Part shown: positions 9,699-18,836 of the stretch, one piece after another | How positions within the stretch are numbered: position 1 is the first letter of the stretch | How the letters are laid out: each line of letters opens with the position of its first letter | Source of the DNA: Betaproteobacteria bacterium | GTDB lineage: Bacteria; Pseudomonadota; Gammaproteobacteria; Burkholderiales; Casimicrobiaceae | NCBI GenBank assembly: GCA_013298765.1 | Contig: JAAFJA010000012.1 | Coordinates: 1-64,000 of the forward strand | Length of the DNA: 64,000 nt | Direction: 5' to 3' | Translations under genes and position numbers: made by a program | Notes under the pieces: model-generated | Databases searched by the model: none | What the model saw: the letters and a program-made list of their open reading frames with translations, nothing else | What the model was told of the DNA's origin: nothing

Positions 9699-10580
9699 GT
9701 GACCCACGCCCCGTCCAGCATCGTTCGTCACCACCCGCCGATCTCTTATGCGGTTGCTAGCGCGACCGCTCGATCACGCCCACCGATCGTCTTCCTCCAC
9801 GGTCTCGCAAGTAACCGCACGCGCTGGACAGAATTTATCCGCGAGACTTCGCTCAAGGCGCAGCATGATTTGATCGCAGTTGACCTACGCGGCCATGGCG
9901 AATCGATTACCCGGCGTAAGTTTTCACTGGAGGATTGGTCGGCGGATATCGCTGCGATCCTAAATCAGGAAAAGGCGAGCCAGGCAATCGTCGTCGGGCA
10001 CAGCATGGGCGCGCAGGCGGCGCTCTATTTCGGCGCTGCGCATCCGGACAAGTTGGCAGGGCTCGTTTTGATTGATCCGGTATTTCGCGAGGCGATCTTG
10101 CCCGCTAAGCGCAGTTTTGTTCGCAACGGGCCGCTGTATTCCTGGGCCGCCTCCGCGATTCGTGCGCTAAATGCTGTGGGTATCCATCGCGGCGCACTAC
10201 CGCCGCTTGATTTGCACGCGCTTGATTTGAAAGCGCGCGAGGCGCTCGCCTCCCCTGAGCCCGATGCTGTAGAAAAATTCGTCGCGCAATACAGCTCCGC
10301 AAAGGCGGATTTGAAACACATTCCGCACGCGAATTATTTACAGGACATGGTGGAGATGTTTCGCGCGCTGCCTACGCTTGCCGCGATCAACTGCCCCGCG
10401 CTCGCGCTGCGCTCAAACGTAGCGGGCTATCAAGACGATGCCATGGTCGAGCGCCGGCTACGCGAGATGCCGCGAGTCGCGATCGAGGCAATCAATTGCC
10501 ATCACTGGCCGCTTACTGAGCGCCCGGTTGAAGTGCGCACCATGATTGAGCGCTGGATTGATCGCCAGATTGCACAATGA
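9699..10580 (+). CDS. alpha/beta hydrolase
   Basis: A 293-residue alpha/beta-hydrolase. VFLHGLASNRTRW forms the oxyanion region. GHSMG places the nucleophile at S102, VDLRGHGES is the strand-4 motif, and a C-terminal HHWPLTERP probably holds the catalytic His. The substrate cannot be told from sequence; esterases, lactonases and C-C hydrolases share this pattern. The start is a GTG at 9699. Its stop overlaps the ATG of the following acetyltransferase gene (ATGA), so the two are translationally coupled and may act on related metabolites. Confidence 0.85.
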   Translation: MTHAPSSIVRHHPPISYAVASATARSRPPIVFLHGLASNRTRWTEFIRETSLKAQHDLIAVDLRGHGESITRRKFSLEDWSADIAAILNQEKASQAIVVGHSMGAQAALYFGAAHPDKLAGLVLIDPVFREAILPAKRSFVRNGPLYSWAASAIRALNAVGIHRGALPPLDLHALDLKAREALASPEPDAVEKFVAQYSSAKADLKHIPHANYLQDMVEMFRALPTLAAINCPALALRSNVAGYQDDAMVERRLREMPRVAIEAINCHHWPLTERPVEVRTMIERWIDRQIAQ

Positions 10581-11365
10581 CAAGCGATTTCACGTACGAC
10601 GAATTGCGTCGCATCGAAGAGATTTCTCAGAACGCGTCGCGGCCCGAACGCGCGCTCATGCTTGATGGCTGGAGCGTGGGTTTGTCGCCTTCAAAAGCGA
10701 AGCGTTCGCGTTGCGTGAATGCGTTTTACCCAAGTGTGCGTCCGTTCGAGAAGAATTTGCGAGACGCGGTGGCGCTCTATAAACGCGCTGATTTGCCTTG
10801 CATTTTTCGGCTGACGCCATTTGTGAACGACCCCGCGCTGGATGAGCGGCTCGCGGTGCTCGGTGCGGAGAGCTTTGATCGAACTGTCGTTCAAGCCATG
10901 AAACTTACAAGCCGTTTAAATGAGGGCAGAGCGGACGAAAAGGCAGGAGTCGATGTCGTCATTCAATTTTGCTCTAGCCCCAGTGAAATCGGACTAGCGT
11001 TGCAGATGTTGCGTGGCGATTCCGATGACGAAATCGCGGCGCTCTTGTTGCGTTGGAATGCGCTTCCGCTCGCGTTAGCGTCGTTCACCGCAGTTGATCA
11101 GCGCTCTGGCGAGCCGCTTGCGCATGTGCTCACCATTCGGGAAGGCGATGCGGTGGGCGTATTCGATGTAGTGACGGCTGCGGCGCATCGTGGACGCGGC
11201 CTTGCGTCTATCCTCTTACGGCGTGCGCTCGCCGACGCGCAATCCTCCGGGGCGCACTGCGCCTATCTGCAAGTGGTTGAAAGCAATCCAGCAAAGCGTG
11301 TTTATGAGCGTATGGGTTTTCGCACGGTCTATCACTACTGGTATCGAGAAGTTCAGCATGAATAG
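10577..11365 (+). CDS. GNAT-family N-acetyltransferase
   Basis: A 262-residue protein whose C-terminal half is a GNAT acetyltransferase. The acetyl-CoA loop is HRGRGLASILLRRAL (the R/Q-x-x-G-x-G/A pattern). It is followed by CAYLQVVESNPAKRVYERMGF, the beta5-alpha4 signature of the fold. The N-terminal half is less conserved and may be a degenerate second GNAT domain. The acceptor substrate is unknown. It overlaps the upstream hydrolase by four bases and lies 23 bases before the nitroreductase gene, suggesting a three-gene operon. Confidence 0.85.
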   Translation: MTSDFTYDELRRIEEISQNASRPERALMLDGWSVGLSPSKAKRSRCVNAFYPSVRPFEKNLRDAVALYKRADLPCIFRLTPFVNDPALDERLAVLGAESFDRTVVQAMKLTSRLNEGRADEKAGVDVVIQFCSSPSEIGLALQMLRGDSDDEIAALLLRWNALPLALASFTAVDQRSGEPLAHVLTIREGDAVGVFDVVTAAAHRGRGLASILLRRALADAQSSGAHCAYLQVVESNPAKRVYERMGFRTVYHYWYREVQHE

Positions 11366-11388
11366 CAAATCTCTGAGAGAGTTTCGCC

Positions 11389-12060
11389 ATGACTGACGCG
11401 CCTCACATTCCCTTGCGCTTCACACATCGCCCGATTGCTGAAATCGAGGCGCGCTCGCAAACATTTGCCGAGCAAATGGCGACGCGGCGAACGGTGCGCG
11501 ATTTCGCCTCAACGCCTGTGCCGCGCGCGGCCATCGAAGCAGTGCTTAGAACAGCCTGCTCTGCACCGTCCGGTGCGAATCAGCAGCCGTGGCATTTTGT
11601 TGCGATCAGCGATCCCGCTGTGAAGCAGCAAATCCGCACTGCAGCCGAAGCCGAGGAGTACGAGTTTTATGTGAACAAACGCGCCGGAAAACAATGGCTT
11701 AGAGATTTGGCGCACTTGGGCACGGATCATCACAAGCCGTTTCTAGAAACTGCGCCGTGGCTCATCGTTGTGTTCGGCGCGCGCTATGGGATCGATACGA
11801 ACGGCGAGCGAATCAAGCATTACTACACACCCGAGAGCGTGGGGATCGCGATGGGCATGCTCATCGCCGCCGTGCATCAGGCGGGGCTCGCTTCGCTCAC
11901 GCACACACCTGCGCCGATGAAGTTTTTGAACGAGATTCTCAGTCGCCCAGAAAACGAATCACCGTATTTGATTTTGGTTGTTGGCTACCCGGCCGAGAAC
12001 TGTCAGGTTCCAGCGATCACTCGCAAACCTGCAACAGAAACAACTAGTTTCATCGAGTAA
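11389..12060 (+). CDS. nitroreductase-family flavoprotein, iodotyrosine-deiodinase-like
   Basis: A 223-residue FMN-dependent nitroreductase-fold protein. RRTVRDF near residue 30 and SAPSGANQQPW near 60 are FMN-phosphate-binding motifs. The segment AEAEEYEFY...K followed by an aromatic lid resembles the substrate-clamping E/Y/K set of the iodotyrosine deiodinase branch, in which bacterial members reduce halogenated or other phenols. The subfamily placement is inference; plain NAD(P)H nitroreductase is the fallback. It is the third gene of a probable operon with the hydrolase and acetyltransferase genes, and convergent with the M48 protease gene. Confidence 0.87.
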   Translation: MTDAPHIPLRFTHRPIAEIEARSQTFAEQMATRRTVRDFASTPVPRAAIEAVLRTACSAPSGANQQPWHFVAISDPAVKQQIRTAAEAEEYEFYVNKRAGKQWLRDLAHLGTDHHKPFLETAPWLIVVFGARYGIDTNGERIKHYYTPESVGIAMGMLIAAVHQAGLASLTHTPAPMKFLNEILSRPENESPYLILVVGYPAENCQVPAITRKPATETTSFIE

Positions 12061-12078
12061 GCCTCGTTGAAGGCAACG

Positions 12079-13422
12079 CTATCGCAGCGCTGCCGCCTCC
12101 GCAGCGCGAATGCGCTCTTCAGTCACGGGATGCGTGTGCGCATAACCTGTTTCGCGATCCCCCTCATCGTTTCTTAGACGAGCGGCTTCGGCCTCACGAC
12201 CGCGCACGACTTGATCAGGATTGGTCATGCACGAAGCTCGCGGGGCGGCTTTAGCAGCGGAGGTTACGGGGGCATTCTTCGCCGAGCTCCCGCTTGATTC
12301 GCTAGCTGCGCCTGCCTGGTCGCTTTCATCATCGCTCGACTCTTCGTCGTCTTCAGCGTCGGTTGCGGCGGGTTTAATCGACTGCTTGCGATCTGCATCG
12401 CGCAGCCGGAAACAATCTTCCATCGTTTGAAAACGTCGCATCGCATCAGCAAAATCTTTTGGCGAGCGACCCACTTTGCGCAGTAGATCGAAGGCATACA
12501 GATCGGCCTCTCGTTCAGCGTCACGCGAATACGCTAGTGCGGAAAGAATCACAGGCGCACTGGTTACCAGCGCGGATACGCCCGACACATCGCCCGCGAG
12601 CGCACCCACGATCAGCGCACTCGCCGAGCCTGAGAGAAGGTGCTTGAGCGAATGTCGGTAGTGAACGTGACCGAGCTCGTGCGCGATCACTGCACTTAGC
12701 AAGCGCTCATCGCTGCCGAAAAGCGTGACCAAGCCATCGGTGACGACGATCGTGCCGCCCGGGATCGCGAGCGCGTTTGGCGCCATCTTGCGGAATTCAA
12801 GCGTCACATGTTCAGCGATTCCACTCGCTTTCGCCAAGCGATTGAAGCTTTCGCGGATTGGCGCTTGTTGTTGCGCTGAGAGCGCGGTGGGTTTGAACAT
12901 GAACGCGTCTAGCGACTTCACGGTTGCCTGCCCAAGAGAAGTCTCCGTTTCTCTTGGAATGCGTTCGGCCACCGCCGCCGCGACTTTTGGGATCACCACT
13001 TGATAGGCCGCAAAGAGCGCAACGAACAGCCCGAGCAAAGCGGCTGCCACCGCCCACGGCGCGCGCTCGAGCTTTGCCAGCCAGTGCCCGCGAGGATTTA
13101 AACGGAAGGAGCGCTCAATCGCTGCATGATCGCTTGTCACCGCAAGTGCGCCGTCTGGGAATTCAAGTCGATAGGGCGTATTTGCAATTCGATCCGAAAC
13201 GCGCACTAAATCCTTCGGCACGTGGGCCACAGCATTACCGTTGAGATCAACCACGGCGAGTGTGAGCGAGCTTAGCTGCAAGCGCACTTCGGTGCGGCGC
13301 GCACTTTTGCCATCGAAATAAGCAGCGGCAATGCCGCGCGGAGCGGTTGTTGGTGATGCCGCCGATTCGTTTGGCGGCGGCATTCCGTCGGACGGTGTTT
13401 GGGCGTGTGCTGATTCGTTCAT
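12079..13422 (-). CDS. M48-family membrane metalloprotease
   Basis: A 447-residue zinc protease. The N-terminal ~140 residues hold a small cytoplasmic-type domain and one strong membrane segment (AAALLGLFVALFAAYQVVI). The peptidase domain carries HELGH at residues 248-252 (two zinc ligands and the catalytic Glu) and the third-ligand region SRDAEREADLYAF. A low-complexity acidic/Ser insertion lies between about 340 and 385. Related enzymes (HtpX, BepA/LoiP types) act in envelope quality control. Its ATG overlaps the end of the upstream DUF898 gene by four bases, so both are made together and may act on the same membrane process. Confidence 0.9.
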   Translation of the reverse strand: MNESAHAQTPSDGMPPPNESAASPTTAPRGIAAAYFDGKSARRTEVRLQLSSLTLAVVDLNGNAVAHVPKDLVRVSDRIANTPYRLEFPDGALAVTSDHAAIERSFRLNPRGHWLAKLERAPWAVAAALLGLFVALFAAYQVVIPKVAAAVAERIPRETETSLGQATVKSLDAFMFKPTALSAQQQAPIRESFNRLAKASGIAEHVTLEFRKMAPNALAIPGGTIVVTDGLVTLFGSDERLLSAVIAHELGHVHYRHSLKHLLSGSASALIVGALAGDVSGVSALVTSAPVILSALAYSRDAEREADLYAFDLLRKVGRSPKDFADAMRRFQTMEDCFRLRDADRKQSIKPAATDAEDDEESSDDESDQAGAASESSGSSAKNAPVTSAAKAAPRASCMTNPDQVVRGREAEAARLRNDEGDRETGYAHTHPVTEERIRAAEAAALR

Positions 13423-14756
13423 AGCGCGATATCCAGCGAAAAGAACTCAGTGGCTGCATCGGCGGTTGCGCTGGTCGGCGGCACTGCGTCGGCAATGATG
13501 TCATCGAAGTCGCCGGTCACCGCGAGTGCGGTGGTCTCGACTCGCTGCTTTGCGGTGCGCACCGCCGCCCAGGGGATCGCCAGACCCAAGGAGAAAATGA
13601 CTGCGAGGCTATTGACGATGTAGAGCTTTGCCATCGCCCAGGTTTTGATGTTGCTAAACACGCGGACGTTCGTGGAGATCGTGGTGAGATTGAAGGTGGC
13701 GTTGATGAGCCGTGTTTGTGTGAATGCGTACCAGATGAGCCCTGCGCAGGCAAACGGAAGCGCGACAGCAACACCAATGACCACCGGTAGCCATTTCGCC
13801 TTCGCAGCAAGCGACGTCGCCATCACCGCACCCATTATCGGCACGAGGATTACCATCGCCAAGATCGCTGCCGCCAGATAGAGACCGATGGAAACAAGAA
13901 TTCCGCGCAAATAAATCGTATAGAACGTTTTGATCCGCGTGGTGCAGGCGATGGGGGCGTGCCCGTAGCGTGAATGGTTCAAAAGAAGAAGCCGCATCTT
14001 GCCGTGAAGATACGGATAGAAAAGGATGAATACGAAATAAGCGAGTCCAGCAAGCGCGTTACGGGTGAGGGAACCGCTCTCGTCAAACACCGGCGGGTAG
14101 AGCACAGCCGAGAGCGCAACCAGCCAAATCGGCCACAACGCAAGCACTGCGTCGCGCGTGGTGCCCTCAAATGCAAAGCGAAGATTGCGGTAACTGGTGT
14201 TACTCAAATTGAAGCGTAGTGAGCTCACCACGATCCAAGGCGCAAGCACCGCGATGACGAGCGCAACCCATGGAGCCCAGTTCGGATTGAGCTCGCCTGT
14301 GAACCAATAGACGATAAACGCAGTACCTGCGATGAGTCGCCCGCGAAGAATCGGCCAGGGATTGGCGTGATAGTCAAAATTCGCGCCGGCTACCCAGGTG
14401 TTGCGAAGAAAAAAGCGGCGCTTCCTAATCTTCGCCCACGGTGACCAAAGCCCAATCGTCACGATAACCAAAAACGTATTGACGATCCACACCCGGAAGT
14501 ATTCGCCCGCAGTCCCGGTGAATTTGAGCGCTTCAACCGTCTCATTACCGCGCGCCGCCGGGGCGAGCACCATGAGGTTGTTTTCCGGATCGAGCTCAGC
14601 ACCTTGATCGGCAGTTCGTTCGTTGGAAAAACCCGAGCTGCGCGCCGCACTTTCCGCCGACCCGGGCGGCGAATGTGAGGGCGAAGGCGGGACGGGGATC
14701 AATTCGAGTGGCGCTGTTTCGGGGGTCGCGCCGTCTTTAGAGGAGTCGGGGTTCAT
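13419..14756 (-). CDS. DUF898 (YjgN-like) multi-spanning membrane protein
   Basis: A 445-residue inner membrane protein of the DUF898 family. The diagnostic block follows a disordered Pro/Ser-rich N terminus of about 75 residues: FTGTAGEYFRVWIVN, then TIGLWSPWAKIRKRRFF and NFDYHANPWPILRGR. About eight hydrophobic segments come after it. The family function is unknown; it is often next to M48 peptidases, as here, which suggests the pair is functionally linked. I chose the ATG at 14756 (MNPDSSKDG); an upstream GTG at 14822 in the same frame adds 22 residues of unlikely composition. No clear Shine-Dalgarno sequence at either. Confidence 0.85.
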   Translation of the reverse strand: MNPDSSKDGATPETAPLELIPVPPSPSHSPPGSAESAARSSGFSNERTADQGAELDPENNLMVLAPAARGNETVEALKFTGTAGEYFRVWIVNTFLVIVTIGLWSPWAKIRKRRFFLRNTWVAGANFDYHANPWPILRGRLIAGTAFIVYWFTGELNPNWAPWVALVIAVLAPWIVVSSLRFNLSNTSYRNLRFAFEGTTRDAVLALWPIWLVALSAVLYPPVFDESGSLTRNALAGLAYFVFILFYPYLHGKMRLLLLNHSRYGHAPIACTTRIKTFYTIYLRGILVSIGLYLAAAILAMVILVPIMGAVMATSLAAKAKWLPVVIGVAVALPFACAGLIWYAFTQTRLINATFNLTTISTNVRVFSNIKTWAMAKLYIVNSLAVIFSLGLAIPWAAVRTAKQRVETTALAVTGDFDDIIADAVPPTSATADAATEFFSLDIAL

Positions 14757-15122
14757 CAAAACGTATCTTTGAAGTTCAAGGCAGCGTGTCAAACCACGGG
14801 CTCGAATGTACGCGAGGACCACGTAGCGGTGCAGACATCAGGTGGCGGGAGCGGTGCGAATGACTAGTTTAGAAACAAAAGATTACCCTACGTATCCCCC
14901 TTTTTATCTGGGCTAGGCGTCTTTTTATCCATAAACCTAGATATCGCGATTTCGCCTACTAGTCCATTTATTTAAAGATTTCGCTCCTTTTTGCTGATAC
15001 AGAATTGCGAATCGTTCATAAAAGTCTCTCACGGCATTGAACCGACCGATGCGCGTCAACGACTCAACCTGCAAGCGCCGCAAATGCGGTGTCGCACTTC
15101 ACCCAACCTCTAGGAGTCCACC
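14757..15122. other. A+T-rich intergenic region between divergent genes
   Basis: The spacer separates the DUF898 gene from the exported DUF5648-like gene. Its centre (about 14870-15020) is much richer in A+T than the surroundings and contains two CTTTTTATC direct repeats about 28 bases apart, near 14901 and 14931. A clear AGGAG lies 6 bases before the ATG at 15123. No gene is visible, and no promoter could be fixed with confidence. Confidence 0.5.
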
Positions 15123-16199
15123 ATGAAAAACGCATCAAATTTCAAGAGCATCGCCGCCGCCCTCCTCGCGGGCTGTGTCGCGACCGCCGCACTTGTTAAC
15201 CCAGCTAGCGCTGAGCTTCCACCGCCAGCGACGGGCTACACACCGTTCATTCCAATCGTGTTTCCGATCTTCCCGATCATCAAGCCGCTTCAAGAATCAT
15301 GCGAGATTCGCGCGAGTGGTACGCCGTTTACTCGCACTGTCACGCGTGACTTTCATGTTTTCGGCTACAACGGATGGTCGATCGATAGCGCGAAACTGCG
15401 TTATGTGGCCTACACCACCGGCACCTACAAATACCGTTTGGTAGTTCGCCACACCAATCGCAGCGGCGACATCATCACCAAGTCTGAACTGAAAACACTC
15501 AATCTGGTTGCCGGCACACCCGTGACGTCGACCGCACTTTTCGGCAACTCATACGTGGGTAACGCGTTCAACCTTTCGATCTCTCACGAAGATGTAACCG
15601 GACCCGGCACGCTCTACATGGACGAATCGGCGGGCAGCTGCACGAACACGGCAACCACCGCGACCGACGGCGGCGCTGAAGGCGGTTTAGGCGACATCGG
15701 CTTCGAAATTCGCGGCGATAGCACCCACGCTTTGTCCGAAGTTGTGGAATACCGCGTACTTGCGAACAACAAGTATTTTGTAACCGGACGGACCGCCGAA
15801 AAAGCACTCTTGGACGGAATGCCCGCAAACTTCGTTCGCACAGGTAAGAAGTTCAAAGTGCCATCGAAGCTCGTCTACGGAAACACGTCGGATGTGTATC
15901 GCTTCTTCGCCCCTGCCGCATCGACTCATGTGTTTGTTGACAAAGCCGATCACGACATGATCGTAGCCATCCCGAGCACGGGCCTCGTAGATGAAGGCGC
16001 AGATTTCGCCACCGTGGTTCCGGATGCTGCTGGAACTTGCCCAAGCTGGGCACCGTTGAAGGTCTACCGTAGCTTCCGCAACGCAGCTAACGCGGCTGAC
16101 CGGAACCATCGCTACACAACGAGCGAGGTTGACTACAACGCAATGACGTTCTCAGGCTGGGCGCCCGAAGGTGTGAAGATGTGTGCTTACAGCCTCTAA
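15123..16199 (+). CDS. exported protein with DUF5648-like C-terminal repeats
   Basis: 358 residues with a clear signal peptide (cleavage probably after PASAE near residue 30) and a Pro/Ile/Phe-rich segment (FIPIVFPIFPIIKP). The middle domain (60-180) is unrecognised. From about residue 200 the protein has two to three copies of a pattern seen in DUF5648: EYRVL...KYFVTGRTAEKALL, DVYRFFAP...THVFVDKADHDMIV and VYRSFRN...NHRYTTSEVDYNAM, ending in GWAPEGVKMCAY. DUF5648 occurs in secreted, often surface-associated proteins; function unknown. A strong AGGAG supports the start, and a Rho-independent terminator follows. Confidence 0.8.
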   Translation: MKNASNFKSIAAALLAGCVATAALVNPASAELPPPATGYTPFIPIVFPIFPIIKPLQESCEIRASGTPFTRTVTRDFHVFGYNGWSIDSAKLRYVAYTTGTYKYRLVVRHTNRSGDIITKSELKTLNLVAGTPVTSTALFGNSYVGNAFNLSISHEDVTGPGTLYMDESAGSCTNTATTATDGGAEGGLGDIGFEIRGDSTHALSEVVEYRVLANNKYFVTGRTAEKALLDGMPANFVRTGKKFKVPSKLVYGNTSDVYRFFAPAASTHVFVDKADHDMIVAIPSTGLVDEGADFATVVPDAAGTCPSWAPLKVYRSFRNAANAADRNHRYTTSEVDYNAMTFSGWAPEGVKMCAYSL

Positions 16200-16215
16200 G
16201 GCAACACGCACTGGG

Positions 16216-16249
16216 AAAAGGCCCGCCACTGGCGGGCTTTTTCTTTTTT
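16216..16249 (+). terminator. Rho-independent terminator
   Basis: Perfect 7-bp stem GCCCGCC/GGCGGGC with a 3-base loop, an A run before and a T-rich tail after it, 17 bases past the stop of the DUF5648-like gene. Confidence 0.93.
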
Positions 16250-16460
16250 GCAACTGCACCAACGATTGTGCGTTCGCACATTGACACTGCGCGAACCCAG
16301 TTCTAAAAACCGTCGCACTACAGAAAAAAAAGGGGGAGGCGAACTTTGCGCATTGCGCTAAGTTCGCGTTTGCGTTTTCCGCATCACCTCCCATGCGCAC
16401 GTGAAGTTTGGCGTGCATCCATCGAGTATTCGTTTGTTTAAACCCAAGCAGGAGAATGTG

Positions 16461-17384
16461 ATGCAGTGGTCAGTGATTCGCTCGAAGTTTTCGGGCAAAG
16501 CGGGAATCGGAAAACTCGTTGCGGGCTTAAGCCTTGCGGCGGTGACAGTGGGCGCAACGGTTGCAATCGCTACCAACTACACGCTGTGGATCAACGGACG
16601 AACCGGCGGCGGACAGATCGGGAACTACAGTGATTTCAGTTACTGGGGCCCTTCATCAACTGCGGCGGGGGTGAACAAAAAAGCGGTGAACTGGGACGGC
16701 TACAACTCGGTCGCCAACCAGAATGGCTACATTCGTAACGCACTCGACTGCTATTGCACCGGCAACAACTGGTGCTACGTGGGCGCACATAGCGCAGGCA
16801 ATTTGCAGATTGGCTACGCGATGGCTCTGTATGGCGGTTCCGCGCGAACGATCACCAATGCCACGCCCAATAGCGGTGGCGTTTGCAGCGCATCAGGGGC
16901 TGGTACACAAACGGGTTGGAACATTAAATTTGTCAACGTCGCTGGCGGTGCGGGCGGCGGCTCGGAGCTCGCGAATGCAGGCGATTGGGCGCTTTCTGAA
17001 CCGCTTGTCACTGATCTCAAAACAGCAAATGCCCGCGCGCTCTACGATCACAACCAAACCCGCGGCAAAATTTTCTACATGTTCGCGGGCGCAAAAGGCA
17101 CGCTCTACTCCGCAGTGCTCCCCGGCCAAGATGACGAGGCCATCGCCTATCACTCATCAGGCGGGGTTTCTGGATCAAGTGGAGCGGGCTATTGCAACCC
17201 GAGCGACTGGTTCTGTAACGACCTCACGCTAGGCACGGCGGCGGCCGAGGGCGGACGCGCGAAGTGGACTAACCACAACGTGAAGTTCCGCGATGGCAAC
17301 GAGTCTTTCAACCACTACGCGAATGGCAACTGGGCGGGCATTATTTCTCGCGCTGTTGCCGATATGGTCACCAACGCTCAGTAG
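16461..17384 (+). CDS. exported protein with serine-hydrolase-like GxSxG motif
   Basis: 307 residues with an N-terminal signal peptide (KLVAGLSLAAVTVGATVAIA). The mature part is rich in Gly, Asn, Trp and Tyr and has several Cys that could form disulfides (CYC...NNWCY). GAHSAGN places a candidate nucleophile at S111, followed later by GQDDEAIAYH and SFNHYANGNW. These could supply the Asp and His of an alpha/beta-hydrolase triad. Family not recognised; the hydrolase idea rests on motif order only. I chose the ATG at 16461 because AGGAG lies 7 bases upstream; an earlier in-frame ATG at 16401 would add 20 charged residues ahead of the signal peptide. The next gene starts 48 bases on. Confidence 0.75.
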   Translation: MQWSVIRSKFSGKAGIGKLVAGLSLAAVTVGATVAIATNYTLWINGRTGGGQIGNYSDFSYWGPSSTAAGVNKKAVNWDGYNSVANQNGYIRNALDCYCTGNNWCYVGAHSAGNLQIGYAMALYGGSARTITNATPNSGGVCSASGAGTQTGWNIKFVNVAGGAGGGSELANAGDWALSEPLVTDLKTANARALYDHNQTRGKIFYMFAGAKGTLYSAVLPGQDDEAIAYHSSGGVSGSSGAGYCNPSDWFCNDLTLGTAAAEGGRAKWTNHNVKFRDGNESFNHYANGNWAGIISRAVADMVTNAQ

Positions 17385-17432
17385 TAAGTTGGCGAAAAAG
17401 CGAAGCACTCGGGAAGCACTAGCAAGACACTG

Positions 17433-18716
17433 ATGAAGCGCACCGTCACTATTGTTTGCAGTGCTCTTGCGCTCGCCGCGCTGCTGCATTTCAGCGGTGG
17501 CTGGCGCGCGCTGGCCTCAAATATCGCGCAATTCATCAACGGTCACTCTGAGCAAACCACTGTCAACGGTCAGCCGCCAAGTAGCGTAGCAACGGATCGG
17601 GGTGTGAAAATCGCCCCGTACGCGTTAGGTGCAGCCGGGCCAGGCGCACGTCAAGGCGTCAACGCGGCTGCCATTGATGCGCTCAATCGCGATCCTAACG
17701 CCCAACTCGCCGCGGCCGCTTCACGTTACGAGCGCGCAAGCGAAGTGCTCGACGCGTATCGAAAGCACACCCAGTACCCGTTTGATTCGCGGCCCGCGCG
17801 CGAGCATCAAGACCAGATGTACCCGAATGCGCCCGTCGTTGAGGATCAGAAGCTTAAAAGCCCGGGGCAGAAGCCATCGCAGTCAGTTTTTCTGCGGACT
17901 ACGCAAGAGCGGGTGTACGCCCAAGGCGGCGAAAGTGTGCTGTTCAGCGTCACGGCCCTCGATGCGAATGGAGTTGCCAACCCCATCAATTTTCTACGCG
18001 CAATTGCTCACGATCCTCCTAAAGACGGCAAGCCCTCGAAGCGCAATGCTGTCCTATTTCCATTCAACGACACCGGGCAAAACGGTGATGCCGCGTCTGG
18101 CGATTTGACCTACAGCGCGCGCCTTTCCCCTGCGCGTCAGGGCTTCGATAACTTCCACGGAAATATCAGAGTCGAGATGTCTGTAGCGGTTGGTGAACAA
18201 ACAGGGTTTCTCTTTTTTGACGTGTTCTACACACCCGATCCGCCCGCGCTCTGGCGGGGTGCCGTGCGCGAAACCCTCGAACGCGGATCGCTCAATTTCT
18301 ACTTGCCTGTCGAAGTGCGCACGGCGGGCCGCTACGTGGTGACAGGGCGGATCGATGATGCAAAAGGCCAGCCTTTCGCCCTAGTCAATTTCAATGATGA
18401 ACTTGCCGTCGGCGCGCGCGAGGTACGGTTTAACGTTTTTGGAAAACTGCTTGTCGACGAAGCGCCCGCATTCCCGCTCACGCTTCGGGATATCGACGGT
18501 TTTCTACTCCTCCCCGACACAGATCCTGATCGCGCGCTCCTGCAACGGCTTTCAGGGAAGCAGCACGTTTCCAGAAGCTACGCATTGAGTGCGTTCTCTG
18601 ACGCCGAATGGGATAGCGAGGAACGTCGACGCTATCTAGAAGAGTACGGGCGCGACGTTGAGTCAGCGCGCGCCTACCTCGAACACATCCGGCGCACGAT
18701 GAAGCCGAACCCGTAG
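17433..18716 (+). CDS. exported protein, choice-of-anchor-X-like domain
   Basis: 427 residues with an N-terminal membrane/signal segment (TIVCSALALAALLHFSGGW) and a spacer of about 120 residues. From about 150 to 350 lies a beta-rich region (VYAQGGESVLFSVTALD, GDAASGDLTYSARLSP, LPVEVRTAGRYVVTGRIDD) that resembles the 'choice-of-anchor X' type of exported domain. The C terminus is helical and charged (DAEWDSEERRRYLEEYG). It follows the GxSxG protein by 48 bases, and the two look like an operon: possibly an exported enzyme and a helper, chaperone or carrier for it. This pairing is inference from position alone. Confidence 0.7.
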   Translation: MKRTVTIVCSALALAALLHFSGGWRALASNIAQFINGHSEQTTVNGQPPSSVATDRGVKIAPYALGAAGPGARQGVNAAAIDALNRDPNAQLAAAASRYERASEVLDAYRKHTQYPFDSRPAREHQDQMYPNAPVVEDQKLKSPGQKPSQSVFLRTTQERVYAQGGESVLFSVTALDANGVANPINFLRAIAHDPPKDGKPSKRNAVLFPFNDTGQNGDAASGDLTYSARLSPARQGFDNFHGNIRVEMSVAVGEQTGFLFFDVFYTPDPPALWRGAVRETLERGSLNFYLPVEVRTAGRYVVTGRIDDAKGQPFALVNFNDELAVGAREVRFNVFGKLLVDEAPAFPLTLRDIDGFLLLPDTDPDRALLQRLSGKQHVSRSYALSAFSDAEWDSEERRRYLEEYGRDVESARAYLEHIRRTMKPNP

Positions 18717-18762
18717 CAGTTGCTCGCGCTAATCGCATCTGCTTCAGCGCCTTGGTGGGCTC

Positions 18763-18782
18763 TCCGGAGCGTGCGCTCCGGA
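18763..18782. terminator. hairpin between convergent genes
   Basis: A perfect 9-bp stem TCCGGAGCG/CGCTCCGGA with a 2-base loop lies between two converging genes. It has no T run on either side, so a terminator role is only possible, not shown. Confidence 0.4.
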
Positions 18783-18836
18783 TGAGTAGTCGCGCTGGGC
18801 TCGGCTCCCACGCTCAACGCTAATTAGCTGCCGCGC

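Noticed and set aside
14870-15020. Possible riboswitch in the A+T-rich spacer
   Set aside because: Only two short direct repeats are visible; no conserved riboswitch core could be matched.
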